NCBI GenBank assembly: GCA_041690255.1 | Contig: JAWLHU010000012.1 | Span: forward strand, 62,001-126,000 | Direction of reading: 5' to 3' | DNA from: JAWLHU01 sp041690255 | GTDB taxonomy: Bacteria > Bacillota > Sulfobacillia > Symbiobacteriales > Symbiobacteriaceae | DNA: 64,000 nucleotides | Translations under genes and position numbers: made by a program | Part shown: positions 16,142 through 24,113 of the stretch, piece by piece | Layout of the letters: each line of letters opens with the position of its first letter | Numbering within the stretch: the first letter of the stretch is position 1 | The notes under the pieces: model-generated | Databases searched by the model: none | The model's input: only the letters and a program-made list of their open reading frames with translations | Told to the model about the DNA's origin: nothing

Positions 16142-16987
16142 ATGAAGATCGCGTTTGCGAGTGGTAAGGGCGGGACCGGCAAGACTACCCTGAGCACCAA
16201 CCTGGCCTGGGTACTCAGCCGGAACCGCCCGATCCAGTACATTGACTGCGACGTCGAGGAGCCTAACGGCCACCTCTTCCTCCATCCTGCGGTCGAGAAT
16301 CTCTTCGACGTATCGATCCCCGTCCCCGAGGTGGACCAGAGCCGGTGCATACACTGCGGTGCCTGCAGTCGGATCTGCCGGTACCATGCGATCGCAGTGG
16401 CTCCGACGATCACACTTACCTTCCCGGAACTATGCCATGGTTGCGGCGGATGCGTTTCTGTCTGCCCATCAGGGGCGATTACCGAGGTGCCATGGGTCAT
16501 TGGAGCTGTGGAGCAGGGGCGTGCCGGACATCTTCAAGTCATTCAGGGCAGCCTGAACCCGGGCGAGGCCATGAGTCCACCCGTCATCAGGGCGGTGAAG
16601 GCGCATGCCGACCCGGCCATGCTCACAATCCTGGACGCCCCACCCGGCACTTCCTGCCCCTCGACTTCAGCGCTGCAGGGAGCAGACATGGTCGTGCTCG
16701 TGGGCGAGCCGACCCGCTTCGGCCTGTACGACCTCTCCCTGGCAGTCCAGGTCGTGCGCAGCCTGGGCCTTCGCTTCGGCGTGGTGATCAACCGGTCAGA
16801 CTGGGGCGACGAGCGGCTGGATCAGTACTGCCAGCAGGAGTCGATCCCGGTCTTGGGGCACCTTCCGCACGACCGGCGCCTGGCCGAGGCTTCCGCCTCG
16901 GGTAGGCTGGCCGCGGAGACTCTGCCGGAGTGGGCTGCCCGGTTCACAGTACTTGGTCAACGAATTCTGTCGGAAGTGCAGCTATGA
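16142..16987 (+). CDS. MinD-superfamily ATPase with inserted ferredoxin domain, 1
   Basis: A 281-residue ATPase: deviant Walker A ASGKGGTGKTT (residues ~7-17), IDCDVEEPNGHLFL, then two 4Fe-4S motifs inserted at ~63-110 (CIHCGACSRICRYHAI and CHGCGGCVSVCPSGAI), then LDAPPGTSCP and a MinD C-terminal half (VLVGEPTRFGLYDL, GVVINRSDWG). Such ferredoxin-MinD proteins occur in pairs in ORP-type loci and are thought to handle metal clusters with ATP. Its stop overlaps the start of the second MinD gene (ATGA). Confidence 0.92.
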   Translation: MKIAFASGKGGTGKTTLSTNLAWVLSRNRPIQYIDCDVEEPNGHLFLHPAVENLFDVSIPVPEVDQSRCIHCGACSRICRYHAIAVAPTITLTFPELCHGCGGCVSVCPSGAITEVPWVIGAVEQGRAGHLQVIQGSLNPGEAMSPPVIRAVKAHADPAMLTILDAPPGTSCPSTSALQGADMVVLVGEPTRFGLYDLSLAVQVVRSLGLRFGVVINRSDWGDERLDQYCQQESIPVLGHLPHDRRLAEASASGRLAAETLPEWAARFTVLGQRILSEVQL

Positions 16988-17862
16988 GAGAGATTGTTGT
17001 CATCAGCGGGAAGGGTGGAACCGGAAAGACCAGCCTCAGTGCCGCCTTCGCGTCCATCTGTCCATCGGTTGTCCTGGTCGACTGCGACGTGGACGCCGCC
17101 GACCTCCACCTGATCGCCGCCCCAACCGTTCAAGAGACCCACGACTTCTTCGGGCTTCCGCTGCCCCACATAGACCCGGCCCGGTGCATCGGCTGCGGTG
17201 ACTGCCAGGAGGTCTGCCGTTTCGGGGCGGTCGAGCAGACCGGCGACGATTACCAGATCAACCCCCTGGCCTGTGAGCGCTGCGGGATCTGTGTCGACTT
17301 CTGCCCTGCGCACGCCATCGACCTGGTGCAGAGTCCCAACGGCACCTGGTTCATCTCCGACACCCGCCTGGGTCCCATGGTGCATGCCCAACTGACACCG
17401 GGGGCCGAGAACTCCGGCAAGCTCGTGACGCTGATCAGGCGAGAGGCGCGCAGGCTGGCCAGAGCCACGGGCGTACAGACCGTGCTGGTGGACGGGCCAC
17501 CGGGCATTGGCTGTCCGGTCATCGCCTCCCTCTCCGGGGCCAGCGCCGCCGTCGTCGTGACCGAGCCGACCCTGGCTGGTCTTCATGACCTCGAGCGGGT
17601 CGCGCGGGTCGCCACCAACTTCAAGGTTCCCGTCATGGTCGTGATCAACAAGGCTGACCTGAACCCCGAGTTTTCCAGCCGAGTGGAGGAACACGTTCGG
17701 AGCCTCGGTATCACTGTGCTTGGATCCATTCCGTATGACCGATCCGTCGTGGAGGCGCAGTTGGCCGGGCTCAGCGTTCCGGAGTACACGCACGGCCCCG
17801 TTGAACGGGCGCTTCGGGCGATTTGGACCCAACTTGACGCTGCTCTCCCCGTCTCCAAATAG
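16984..17862 (+). CDS. MinD-superfamily ATPase with inserted ferredoxin domain, 2
   Basis: A 292-residue paralogue of the preceding ATPase: SGKGGTGKTSL Walker A, VDCDVDAADLHLI, ferredoxin insert CIGCGDCQEVCRFGAV plus CERCGICVDFCPAHAI, then VDGPPGIGCPVIASLSGA, VVTEPTLAGLHDLERV and MVVINKADLN. It starts by ATGA overlap with gene 1, so the two are probably made in fixed ratio and act together. The longer open frame from 16930 overlaps the neighbour and is not needed. Confidence 0.92.
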   Translation: MREIVVISGKGGTGKTSLSAAFASICPSVVLVDCDVDAADLHLIAAPTVQETHDFFGLPLPHIDPARCIGCGDCQEVCRFGAVEQTGDDYQINPLACERCGICVDFCPAHAIDLVQSPNGTWFISDTRLGPMVHAQLTPGAENSGKLVTLIRREARRLARATGVQTVLVDGPPGIGCPVIASLSGASAAVVVTEPTLAGLHDLERVARVATNFKVPVMVVINKADLNPEFSSRVEEHVRSLGITVLGSIPYDRSVVEAQLAGLSVPEYTHGPVERALRAIWTQLDAALPVSK

Positions 17863-17881
17863 GAAGGAAGAAGGGATACCC

Positions 17882-18220
17882 ATGCGATTTGCCGTGCCAG
17901 TCCAAGCAGGGCGACTGACCACTCACTTCGGCCACGCCGAAGCATTCGCGTTCATCGACGCAGACCCGGATACGCACCAGATTATCAAAACCGAGACCGC
18001 AGCCGCGCCGGAACACCAGCCCGGGCTACTCCCCAAGTGGCTGCACGGGCAAGGAGCCAATGTGGTCATTGCCGGGGGCATGGGGATCAGTGCACAACGG
18101 CTGCTCGAGCAGAGTGGAATCGCCGTGGTGATCGGAGCGAATAGTCTTGACGCTGCGAGCTTAGTGAGAGCGTACTTGGATCGAACGCTGGTCACCGGGA
18201 ACAACCGCTGTGACCATTAA
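17882..18220 (+). CDS. dinitrogenase cofactor-binding family (NifX/NifB-type) protein 2
   Basis: A 112-residue NifX-fold protein: MRFAVPVQAGRLTTHFGHAEAFAFIDAD, GLLPKWLHGQGANVVIAGGMGISAQRLLEQSGIAVVIG. The HFGHAEAF and GMG segments are the usual cofactor-site region in small orange-protein-like carriers. With protein 1 it gives the cluster two possible metal-cluster carriers served by two ferredoxin-ATPases. A GGAAGGAAG-type site precedes ATG 17882. Confidence 0.87.
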   Translation: MRFAVPVQAGRLTTHFGHAEAFAFIDADPDTHQIIKTETAAAPEHQPGLLPKWLHGQGANVVIAGGMGISAQRLLEQSGIAVVIGANSLDAASLVRAYLDRTLVTGNNRCDH

Positions 18221-18238
18221 AAGAATCGGGTGACACCT

Positions 18239-18640
18239 ATGTCACGAGGTTTTTGCCGGCGTCACGGGCAGGGTCACTCATGCACGTGCGCCATGGGCAA
18301 CCTGTACCGCTTCGTAGAGCCCGTGGTTCTCTACGCCCTGAGGATCAGGGGAGAGACGCACGGGTATGATCTGGCGGGCGCCGTCAGTCAGCACGCGCTG
18401 ACCGATGCAGAGATCGAGCGCGCCTCGCTCTATCGCGCACTAAAGCAGTTAGAGTCCAACGGGTATGTGACCTCCCGCTGGGAGACCGACGACGGCGGCC
18501 CGGCCCGGCGGCTCTACCGCCTGACACCCGAGGGGGAGAGCCACCTGCAGGAGTGGGTGGTCGTTCTGGACCACATGTCGCAGAGCATGGCCCGGTTCGT
18601 GAGCAACGCCCGGACGCCGGACCAAGCGGGACCGAACTAG
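18239..18640 (+). CDS. PadR-family regulator with Cys/His-rich N-terminus
   Basis: A ~133-residue winged-helix repressor: FVEPVVLYALRIRGETHGYDLAGAVSQ, ERASLYRALKQLESNGYVTSRWETDDGGPARRLYRLTPEGE are typical PadR. Before the domain is a short Cys/His cluster (Cys6, His9, His13, Cys15, Cys17 in FCRRHGQGHSCTC), which could bind metal or an Fe-S cluster and make it a metal- or redox-responsive switch (inference). It ends the operon and is the best candidate to bind the two 23-bp palindromes. An inverted repeat GTGAC-N6-GTCAC spans its own start (18230-18245). Confidence 0.85.
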   Translation: MSRGFCRRHGQGHSCTCAMGNLYRFVEPVVLYALRIRGETHGYDLAGAVSQHALTDAEIERASLYRALKQLESNGYVTSRWETDDGGPARRLYRLTPEGESHLQEWVVVLDHMSQSMARFVSNARTPDQAGPN

Positions 18641-18657
18641 GACACGTACAGGTATGA

Positions 18658-18715
18658 AGAGACCCCTGCCACGCTGGCGCGGCAGGGGTCTCTCTATCTC
18701 TGCTCGACTACTCCG
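18658..18715. terminator. bidirectional terminator, third copy of the repeated hairpin
   Basis: Arms CCCCTGCC (18663-18670) and GGCAGGGG (18681-18688), then TCTCTCTATCTCT and CTCGACTA, matching the repeats at 21-95 and 1338-1412. It separates the padR-type gene from the convergent amidohydrolase. Confidence 0.7.
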
Positions 18716-20021
18716 CCATGACCTCCCGCCACATCTGCAGGTAGTCTTCCCGGGTATAGACCGGCTGGAAGGCCGACTTCACCGCCGCCATCTTCGCCCC
18801 GCCATCGGCCAGCAGGTCGATCACCGTCATAGCCATCGCCTTGGCCGGCTCAATGTAGGCCATCTGCCTGTCCACGATCTTGAAGTCCTCGCCGTGGAAG
18901 CGCCCCTCCACCGCCCCGAAGGTCGGCTGAATGGTGGGCAGCAGATGGCTCACGTCGCCCACATCCGATGATCCGGCGCCGTGTTCAGCATCGGCCACCT
19001 GGTCCGGACCGGCCAGGCTGATCGCATTCGCCCGGAAGAGCTCGGTCAGGGCGTCGCTGGGGAGCTGGGGCAGGTAGCCCGGGATCTCGGTGATCTCCAC
19101 CGCGGCATCCAGGGCCATCGCCCCGGCCCGAAGCGCCCGGTTCACCTTCCGGTTCGCATCGATAATCGCCGGTACGGTCTTGCCGCGCACATAGGTCTCC
19201 ATCCGCACATCGGCAGGGATGATGTTGACCAGGTCGCCACCCCGGGTGATGATCGGGTGCACGCGGATGTGATCCTCATCGCGGAAGGTCTCCCGCTGGG
19301 CGTTGATGGCGGTCAGTGCCACGGTGGCGGCATTCAGGGCGTTGATCCCCTTGTCCGGTGCTCCGGCGGCGTGGGCCGGCCGCCCGACAAAGCGGACCAG
19401 TTTGCCGAAGAAGCCGTTGCTCGTTCCGCCCACCTTGATCCCGGGCTTGCCCTCCACCTTGTTCGCCAGGTGGACCATCATCGCGGCGTCGACCTGATCG
19501 AACTCGCCCAGGCGAATGAACTCCTGCTTGCCGCCCAGGTACTCGATCTTCCCCTGTTCCCGCAGGCCGTTCCGGTACTCGATCTCCACGTACTCCTCGG
19601 CAGGGACCGCCATGAAGGTGACCTGGCCGGAGAGTTCGCTCATGACGCCCGATGCGTGCAGCCCGATCGCAACCCCCAGCATCTCGGCAATCTGGGCGTT
19701 GTGGCCACAGGAGTGGGCAGCACCGGTCACCGGGTCGGCGTGGGGCGCACCGGGGATATTCAGGCTGTCCAGTTCGCCCATGACCGCCACGTTGGGGCCC
19801 GGGCGGCCAGCGCCCATCTGTGCGACCACCCCGGTCAGGGCAATCCCCGTCCGATGCGGCAGCCCGAGCTCCTGGAAGACCTCGGCCACCAGCCGGGCCG
19901 TCTTCACTTCCTTGAACCCCAGTTCCGGGTTGTTCCAGATCGACTCCCCGATCCCGATAATCCTCTCCGCATGCGCATCGATCGCCTCACAGACCCGCTG
20001 CTTCAGCTCCTCGGTCGTCAC
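18708..20021 (-). CDS. M20-family amidohydrolase (AbgB/aminoacylase-like)
   Basis: A 437-residue metallohydrolase of the M20D group that cleaves N-acyl or N-aminobenzoyl amino acid amides. Visible: IWNNPELGFKEVKTA, VMGELDSLNIPGA, metal-site HSCGHNAQIAEMLG, VPAEEYVEIEY (general-base Glu pair), dimerisation-domain segment VGRPAHAAGAPDKGINALNA, and late HGED and AGSSDVGDVSH. Length and order match AbgB-like p-aminobenzoyl-glutamate hydrolases, but the substrate is not fixed by sequence. GTG 20021 has AGGGGTGG upstream. A T-tailed hairpin sits in its leader. Confidence 0.88.
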   Translation of the reverse strand: MTTEELKQRVCEAIDAHAERIIGIGESIWNNPELGFKEVKTARLVAEVFQELGLPHRTGIALTGVVAQMGAGRPGPNVAVMGELDSLNIPGAPHADPVTGAAHSCGHNAQIAEMLGVAIGLHASGVMSELSGQVTFMAVPAEEYVEIEYRNGLREQGKIEYLGGKQEFIRLGEFDQVDAAMMVHLANKVEGKPGIKVGGTSNGFFGKLVRFVGRPAHAAGAPDKGINALNAATVALTAINAQRETFRDEDHIRVHPIITRGGDLVNIIPADVRMETYVRGKTVPAIIDANRKVNRALRAGAMALDAAVEITEIPGYLPQLPSDALTELFRANAISLAGPDQVADAEHGAGSSDVGDVSHLLPTIQPTFGAVEGRFHGEDFKIVDRQMAYIEPAKAMAMTVIDLLADGGAKMAAVKSAFQPVYTREDYLQMWREVMAE

Positions 20022-20080
20022 AGAACCACCCCTGTTTCTTCTAGTACCGGGGCATTCGACCTGTCAGATGGTTCCCCCTG

Positions 20081-20116
20081 CAAAAGATCCCCCTGCCAGT
20101 TGCGGCAAGGGGGATT
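20081..20116 (-). terminator. T-tailed hairpin in the leader of the M20 gene
   Basis: Read on the minus strand, an AATCCCCCTTGCC arm pairs with GGCAGGGGGATC and is followed by TTTT. It lies 60 bases upstream of the amidohydrolase start, so it may end transcripts from an upstream minus-strand promoter or act as an attenuator. No T-box or known riboswitch motif was seen. Confidence 0.5.
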
Positions 20117-20195
20117 ACCAGGGGAGTGTTCAAATCGGGAGCCCCTGGCAACACTACGGGAGGGCTATCAACCCACCTGGGGGTGAGCGAAGGAG

Positions 20196-21596
20196 ATGCC
20201 GATTCCACCTACACTGGAGTCCGTGAGAGATGCCATAGCGGCATCCCTCCACTGGCCCAACAACCTGGGCGTGGAGCTTCAGCCGGTTCACCCGGCAGAG
20301 CCTCAGGGAGCTGAGATGCTGCTGCTCTACATTCAGGGCCTGGCCGATGAAGAGTTGATCCGGCTGCGGGTCCTGGAGCCGGTGAGCCGGTTCTCCTGCC
20401 AGGACGGCAGGCTCACCCCTGCCCGGATACGGACCGCCCTGCACTCCCCGCGCGTCCGGCTTGAGGGTGACTTCGACGCCATGATCGAGGGTGTGCTGAA
20501 AGGCGCAGCCGCCCTGTTCGTGCAAGGAGGCGCTGATGCGGTCATGGTGGAGATTGGCTCGCCCGCTACGCGAACCACCGGCGGCGTCACCTCAGAGCAG
20601 CCTCACATGGACGTGTTCGGTACCGAGCTGATCGACAATCTGGCCCTGGTTCGCCAGCGGCTCAGCGATCCAGCGCTCATTGCCGAGCCGCATTCGCTCC
20701 CCCGCCAGCGGGGCACTGCAGCCGTGCTCTTCTTGGAGGGCCGGGCCGATCCGGAGGTCGTGGCTCAGGTCCGGGCCTGGGTCGAGCGGCGGGGCGGCGA
20801 AGAGGCCATGCGCCGGGGGTTGGCAGCCGGAATCCGGGGCAAGGTCGGGCTTCTGCCGGAGCGGCTCAGCTCGAAGTGGCCCGACCATGTGGCCACCATG
20901 CTGGACACCGGCTACGTGGTAGTGATGATCGATCGGGTCTACCACGCCTACATCGCCCCGGTAACGGCCACGGCCATGCTTACCGGCGCCTTTGACGCCG
21001 TCCAGATCCGCCCGAACAGCCACCTGCTGCGCCTGGTCCGGTTCACCCTCTGCGTGCTGGTGCTGATCGGGTCATCCTCCCTCGTGGCGCTGATGAACTA
21101 CCATCACGAAATGATCCCCGCCCCCTTCCTCATGGCCCTGGTCTCCATAAGGGAGAGTGCACCGCTGCCGATTCTGGGCTCGGTGCTTGCCCTGGAGGCC
21201 TTTCAGGAGATGATGCGGGAGGCCGGGTTCCACCTGCCCGGGCGGTTTGCGGCGGGGGCCGCCCTGATTGCGGGCAAGATCCTGATTCTGATCCTGGTCC
21301 AAGGCGGGGTGATAGGTGCCCTCGAGGGGGCGGTCTCAGTCGGGGTGGCCTTCGCGACCCTGGGCCTCCTCAACTACGAACTGGTCTACATGCTGCGCCC
21401 CCTGCGCTTCGCCATGATCCTGGGTGCCGGCGCCTTCGGCTTCTTCGGCATGGCCACCATCCTCTTTCTGATCTCCATGTACCTGGCCCAGTCCAAGTCG
21501 TACGGCGTTCCTTTCTTCGGAGAACCCGGCATCCACTATGCGGCCCCAGGCGGGATCTCCAGCCGCACGCAAGGAGGTAGGACACATGGCCCGTGA
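20196..21596 (+). CDS. GerA-family spore germination protein, A subunit
   Basis: A 466-residue membrane protein of the GerAA/GerKA family, part of the germinant receptor in the inner spore membrane. The N-terminal soluble half contains VEIGSPATRTTGGVTSEQPHMDVFGTELIDNLALVRQRL and the second half has the family core TMLDTGYVVVMIDRVYHAYIAPVTATAMLTGAFD, LRLVRFTLCVLVLIGSSSLVALMNYHHEMIP and LEAFQEMMREAGFHLPG with about five hydrophobic segments. First of a gerA-gerB-gerC operon; GGGGGTGA precedes the ATG. Confidence 0.93.
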   Translation: MPIPPTLESVRDAIAASLHWPNNLGVELQPVHPAEPQGAEMLLLYIQGLADEELIRLRVLEPVSRFSCQDGRLTPARIRTALHSPRVRLEGDFDAMIEGVLKGAAALFVQGGADAVMVEIGSPATRTTGGVTSEQPHMDVFGTELIDNLALVRQRLSDPALIAEPHSLPRQRGTAAVLFLEGRADPEVVAQVRAWVERRGGEEAMRRGLAAGIRGKVGLLPERLSSKWPDHVATMLDTGYVVVMIDRVYHAYIAPVTATAMLTGAFDAVQIRPNSHLLRLVRFTLCVLVLIGSSSLVALMNYHHEMIPAPFLMALVSIRESAPLPILGSVLALEAFQEMMREAGFHLPGRFAAGAALIAGKILILILVQGGVIGALEGAVSVGVAFATLGLLNYELVYMLRPLRFAMILGAGAFGFFGMATILFLISMYLAQSKSYGVPFFGEPGIHYAAPGGISSRTQGGRTHGP

Positions 21597-22677
21597 GATC
21601 CGCTACGGCAGTTGGTCGCTGGCCGCCGCCGGGTTGACGGTCCTCTTTGCCCAGGCTTTTCACCCGTCCATGTTGGGGGTGTTGTGGGCGGCCGAGACGG
21701 CAGGGTGGCTCGCCTTACTGCTGGCCGGGCTGTTGGCCTTCGCCCTCTTCTGGCCGGTCGCCGTACAGGTGGCCCGGGTACCCGGCAGCAGCCTGATCAG
21801 CCTGGCTCGGGAGACGGGCGGTCGACCCACAGCCGTGGCAACCGCTCTGCTGGCGGGCGGGCTCCTCGTCTACCATAGCGGGCTCGTACTGCGCGAGGCC
21901 TCCGAGATGGCCGTGACCCTGGTCTACCCCCACACCCCGCAGACCTTCGCCATGGTCGCCCTCGTGATCTGTGTCCTGTATGGCGCCCTGGGTGGAATCG
22001 ACGCCATGGTCCTTCTGTGCCGTTCCTTTCTGCCCGTTCTTCTGCTTGTGACCGTGGGCATTCTCTTCGGGACCCTGGGGTGGGGGGAGATTCGCTACCT
22101 CCTCCCCCTCTGGGGCCCAGGACCCGGCCTCCTGCTTGCGCGGACCCCTCTCGTTGTGGCCATTTACAGCCCCCTTCTCTTCCTGCTGGCAGGCGCCTCC
22201 AGGTTGCATGACCGGCAGCATCTCTGGCGGGCTGGACTGGTCGCAACGGTCGGGGTGGCCCTGCTCTTCGCCGCTGTCAAGGTGGTCCTGGTTATGACCT
22301 TCCCCTACCCTCTGGGCTCCACGATCGCCTTTCCCCTCCATGCCCTGGCCCGGCTAGTGATCGGCGGGCGCTTCTTCGAGCGGATTGAATCGCTCTGGCT
22401 CTTCTTCTGGGTGTACGCCACCGCCTGCCATCTGGGAGCGGTCCTGCATGCGTCCGCTGCCATGTATGCGGAGGCCGTCGGCTTCCCCTCCCACCGGACC
22501 GCGGTGCTCCCCCTGCTCCTGACAGCCGGCACCATCGCCCTCTTCCCGCCCGATATCGGCCGGGCCATAGCCTGGCATGTGAAGCTGGCGCCCGTCGCCC
22601 TGGGCATTGCTTTCGGCCTGCCGTTTCTCCTGGTCGTCGTCCATCTGATCAGGGGGAGGGTATCAAACGGTGGGTAA
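21586..22677 (+). CDS. GerB-family spore germination permease
   Basis: A 363-residue polytopic protein with about ten membrane segments, resembling the APC-superfamily GerAB/GerKB subunit that binds the germinant amino acid or sugar. Pattern: MAREIRYGSWSLAAAGLTVLF, SLISLAREtGG, YGALGGIDAMVLLCRSFLPVLLL, SLWLFFWVYATACHLGAVLHASAA. ATG 21586 follows AAGGAGGT and overlaps the A-subunit gene; the C-subunit gene overlaps its end. Confidence 0.88.
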   Translation: MAREIRYGSWSLAAAGLTVLFAQAFHPSMLGVLWAAETAGWLALLLAGLLAFALFWPVAVQVARVPGSSLISLARETGGRPTAVATALLAGGLLVYHSGLVLREASEMAVTLVYPHTPQTFAMVALVICVLYGALGGIDAMVLLCRSFLPVLLLVTVGILFGTLGWGEIRYLLPLWGPGPGLLLARTPLVVAIYSPLLFLLAGASRLHDRQHLWRAGLVATVGVALLFAAVKVVLVMTFPYPLGSTIAFPLHALARLVIGGRFFERIESLWLFFWVYATACHLGAVLHASAAMYAEAVGFPSHRTAVLPLLLTAGTIALFPPDIGRAIAWHVKLAPVALGIAFGLPFLLVVVHLIRGRVSNGG

Positions 22678-23911
22678 GAAGCACAGACTGGGCGTGTTAC
22701 TCCTCCTGGGCGTCATGCTCCTCCCCGGATGCTGGGACCGCATGGAAGTGGAGGACATGGCCTACATGGTCGCTCTGGGTGTGGATCGGGACGAGGAAGG
22801 TGAGCTCATGGTCACGGTCATGGTCGCCACCACCCCGGAGCTGACCGCAGGGGGTGTCCCGGCCCCCGTGAAACCCGATTATTCCCGGCTCTCCGCAAAG
22901 GTGCTGACAGCCCGCGGTAACACCATTACCGAGGCACTCTACGTGATCAACGGAGGATTGACCCGCCGCCTGGATCTGCGACAGGTACGGGCCGTGATCG
23001 TCGGGGAGGGACTCGCCCGCGAGGGGCTCGAGGCCTATGTCATGGAGTTGACGCGCAGCCCGTGGGCACGGGGCAACGTCTTCTTCGCCCAGGCCCGGGG
23101 CCGGGCCTATGATGTGCTCGCCCGGATCGAACCCGTCGCTGAGGTCAACCCCCCCAAGATGATCGAAGGGCTGATCATTCAGGGAAAGAGTCTTCACCTG
23201 GCACCACCGCTCCGCATGCACCACTTCCTTGCCCGCCATGCGGCGAACGGTGGCGATCCCTATCTGCCGGCCATGGCGATGAATGCCGAGGCGACGGGTT
23301 CACCAGCGGAGCCCCGGGTCTCTGACGAGTCGGCGCTGCCCGGGGAGTTGCCCCGCGGCGGGGGGAGCCCGGTGGAGTATGCGGGGACCGCCATCTTCAG
23401 CAGCGACCGGTTGGTCGGGTTTCTCAACGTGGATCAGACACAGATGCTCCTGGCCCTGCGCGGCGAGATGGGGAAAGCGTACACGACCTTCCCCGATCCC
23501 GATCATCCGGAGAAGAAGGTCACCATGCGATTCCACATGGAGAACATGCCGAAGTACACCGCAACCTTTCGAAACGGCAAGCCCCACGTGAGGGTCCGCC
23601 TCCTCTTTGAGGGGGAGGTCCTGGCGGCTCCTGGCGGGACGGACTACTCGGTCCCCGAGGCTCGGGTGCGCTTGGAGGAGGCCGCGAGCAAGTATGCCAG
23701 AGAGAGAATCCACGGGCTGCTCGAGAGACTGGAGGAGTGGGAGGCGGATCCCGTTGGCTTCGGGCACCTCTACCGGGGACGGTTCATGAGTTGGCAGGCC
23801 TGGGAGTCCTACGACTGGCGCACGCATGTGGACGATCTCACTGTAGATGTGGAGACAGAGATGCGCATTCGTCGGCATGGCCTGGTGGTCGGACCCGATC
23901 AGATCAGCTGA
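22670..23911 (+). CDS. Ger(x)C-family germination lipoprotein
   Basis: A 413-residue lipoprotein subunit of the germinant receptor: signal peptide with lipobox LLPGC (Cys near residue 21), then CWDRMEVEDMAYMVALGVDRDEEGELMVTVMVATTPEL, matching the Ger(x)C start WDRxEIxxxAxVxxxGID. A later ACR segment (FLARHAANGGDPYLPAMAMN...YAGTAIFSSDRLVGFLN) and C-terminal DPVGFGHLYR also fit. It would be lipidated by Lgt. GTG 22670 overlaps the B-subunit gene. Confidence 0.92.
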   Translation: MGKKHRLGVLLLLGVMLLPGCWDRMEVEDMAYMVALGVDRDEEGELMVTVMVATTPELTAGGVPAPVKPDYSRLSAKVLTARGNTITEALYVINGGLTRRLDLRQVRAVIVGEGLAREGLEAYVMELTRSPWARGNVFFAQARGRAYDVLARIEPVAEVNPPKMIEGLIIQGKSLHLAPPLRMHHFLARHAANGGDPYLPAMAMNAEATGSPAEPRVSDESALPGELPRGGGSPVEYAGTAIFSSDRLVGFLNVDQTQMLLALRGEMGKAYTTFPDPDHPEKKVTMRFHMENMPKYTATFRNGKPHVRVRLLFEGEVLAAPGGTDYSVPEARVRLEEAASKYARERIHGLLERLEEWEADPVGFGHLYRGRFMSWQAWESYDWRTHVDDLTVDVETEMRIRRHGLVVGPDQIS

Positions 23912-23924
23912 GGCAGGTGAACAG

Positions 23925-24101
23925 ATGCAGGACTGGGATCAACTGGTAATGGTCCTCCTCGGCGTAGGCGTAGCGCTTCATACCGGCTATCTGGCCTGGC
24001 AGATGTGGCGCAAGCAGAATCGCGGCGGCGCCCTCGGCGCTCTCTTCCTTGCCCTTCTGGTGATCCTGATGCCCGTGCTCCTGGCCATGGAGGGGGGCTG
24101 A
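23925..24101 (+). CDS. small two-TM protein at the end of the ger operon
   Basis: A 58-residue protein with two predicted membrane helices (LVMVLLGVGVALHTGYLAWQMW and GALGALFLALLVILMPVLLA) separated by a basic turn RKQNRGG. AGGTGA precedes ATG 23925, 13 bases after the C-subunit gene, so it is probably cotranscribed. It matches no named family I know; an accessory germinant-receptor subunit is plausible. Confidence 0.65.
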   Translation: MQDWDQLVMVLLGVGVALHTGYLAWQMWRKQNRGGALGALFLALLVILMPVLLAMEGG

Positions 24102-24113
24102 GGCCTTCCGCTC

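Noticed and set aside
13337..18220. Nitrogen fixation locus
   Set aside because: NifX-like and FixABCX genes are nearby, but no nifHDK, nifB or nifEN homologue is present; ORP-like cluster handling explains the genes better.
20022..20195. T-box leader upstream of the M20 gene
   Set aside because: No AGGGUGGNACCGCG-like antiterminator sequence is present.
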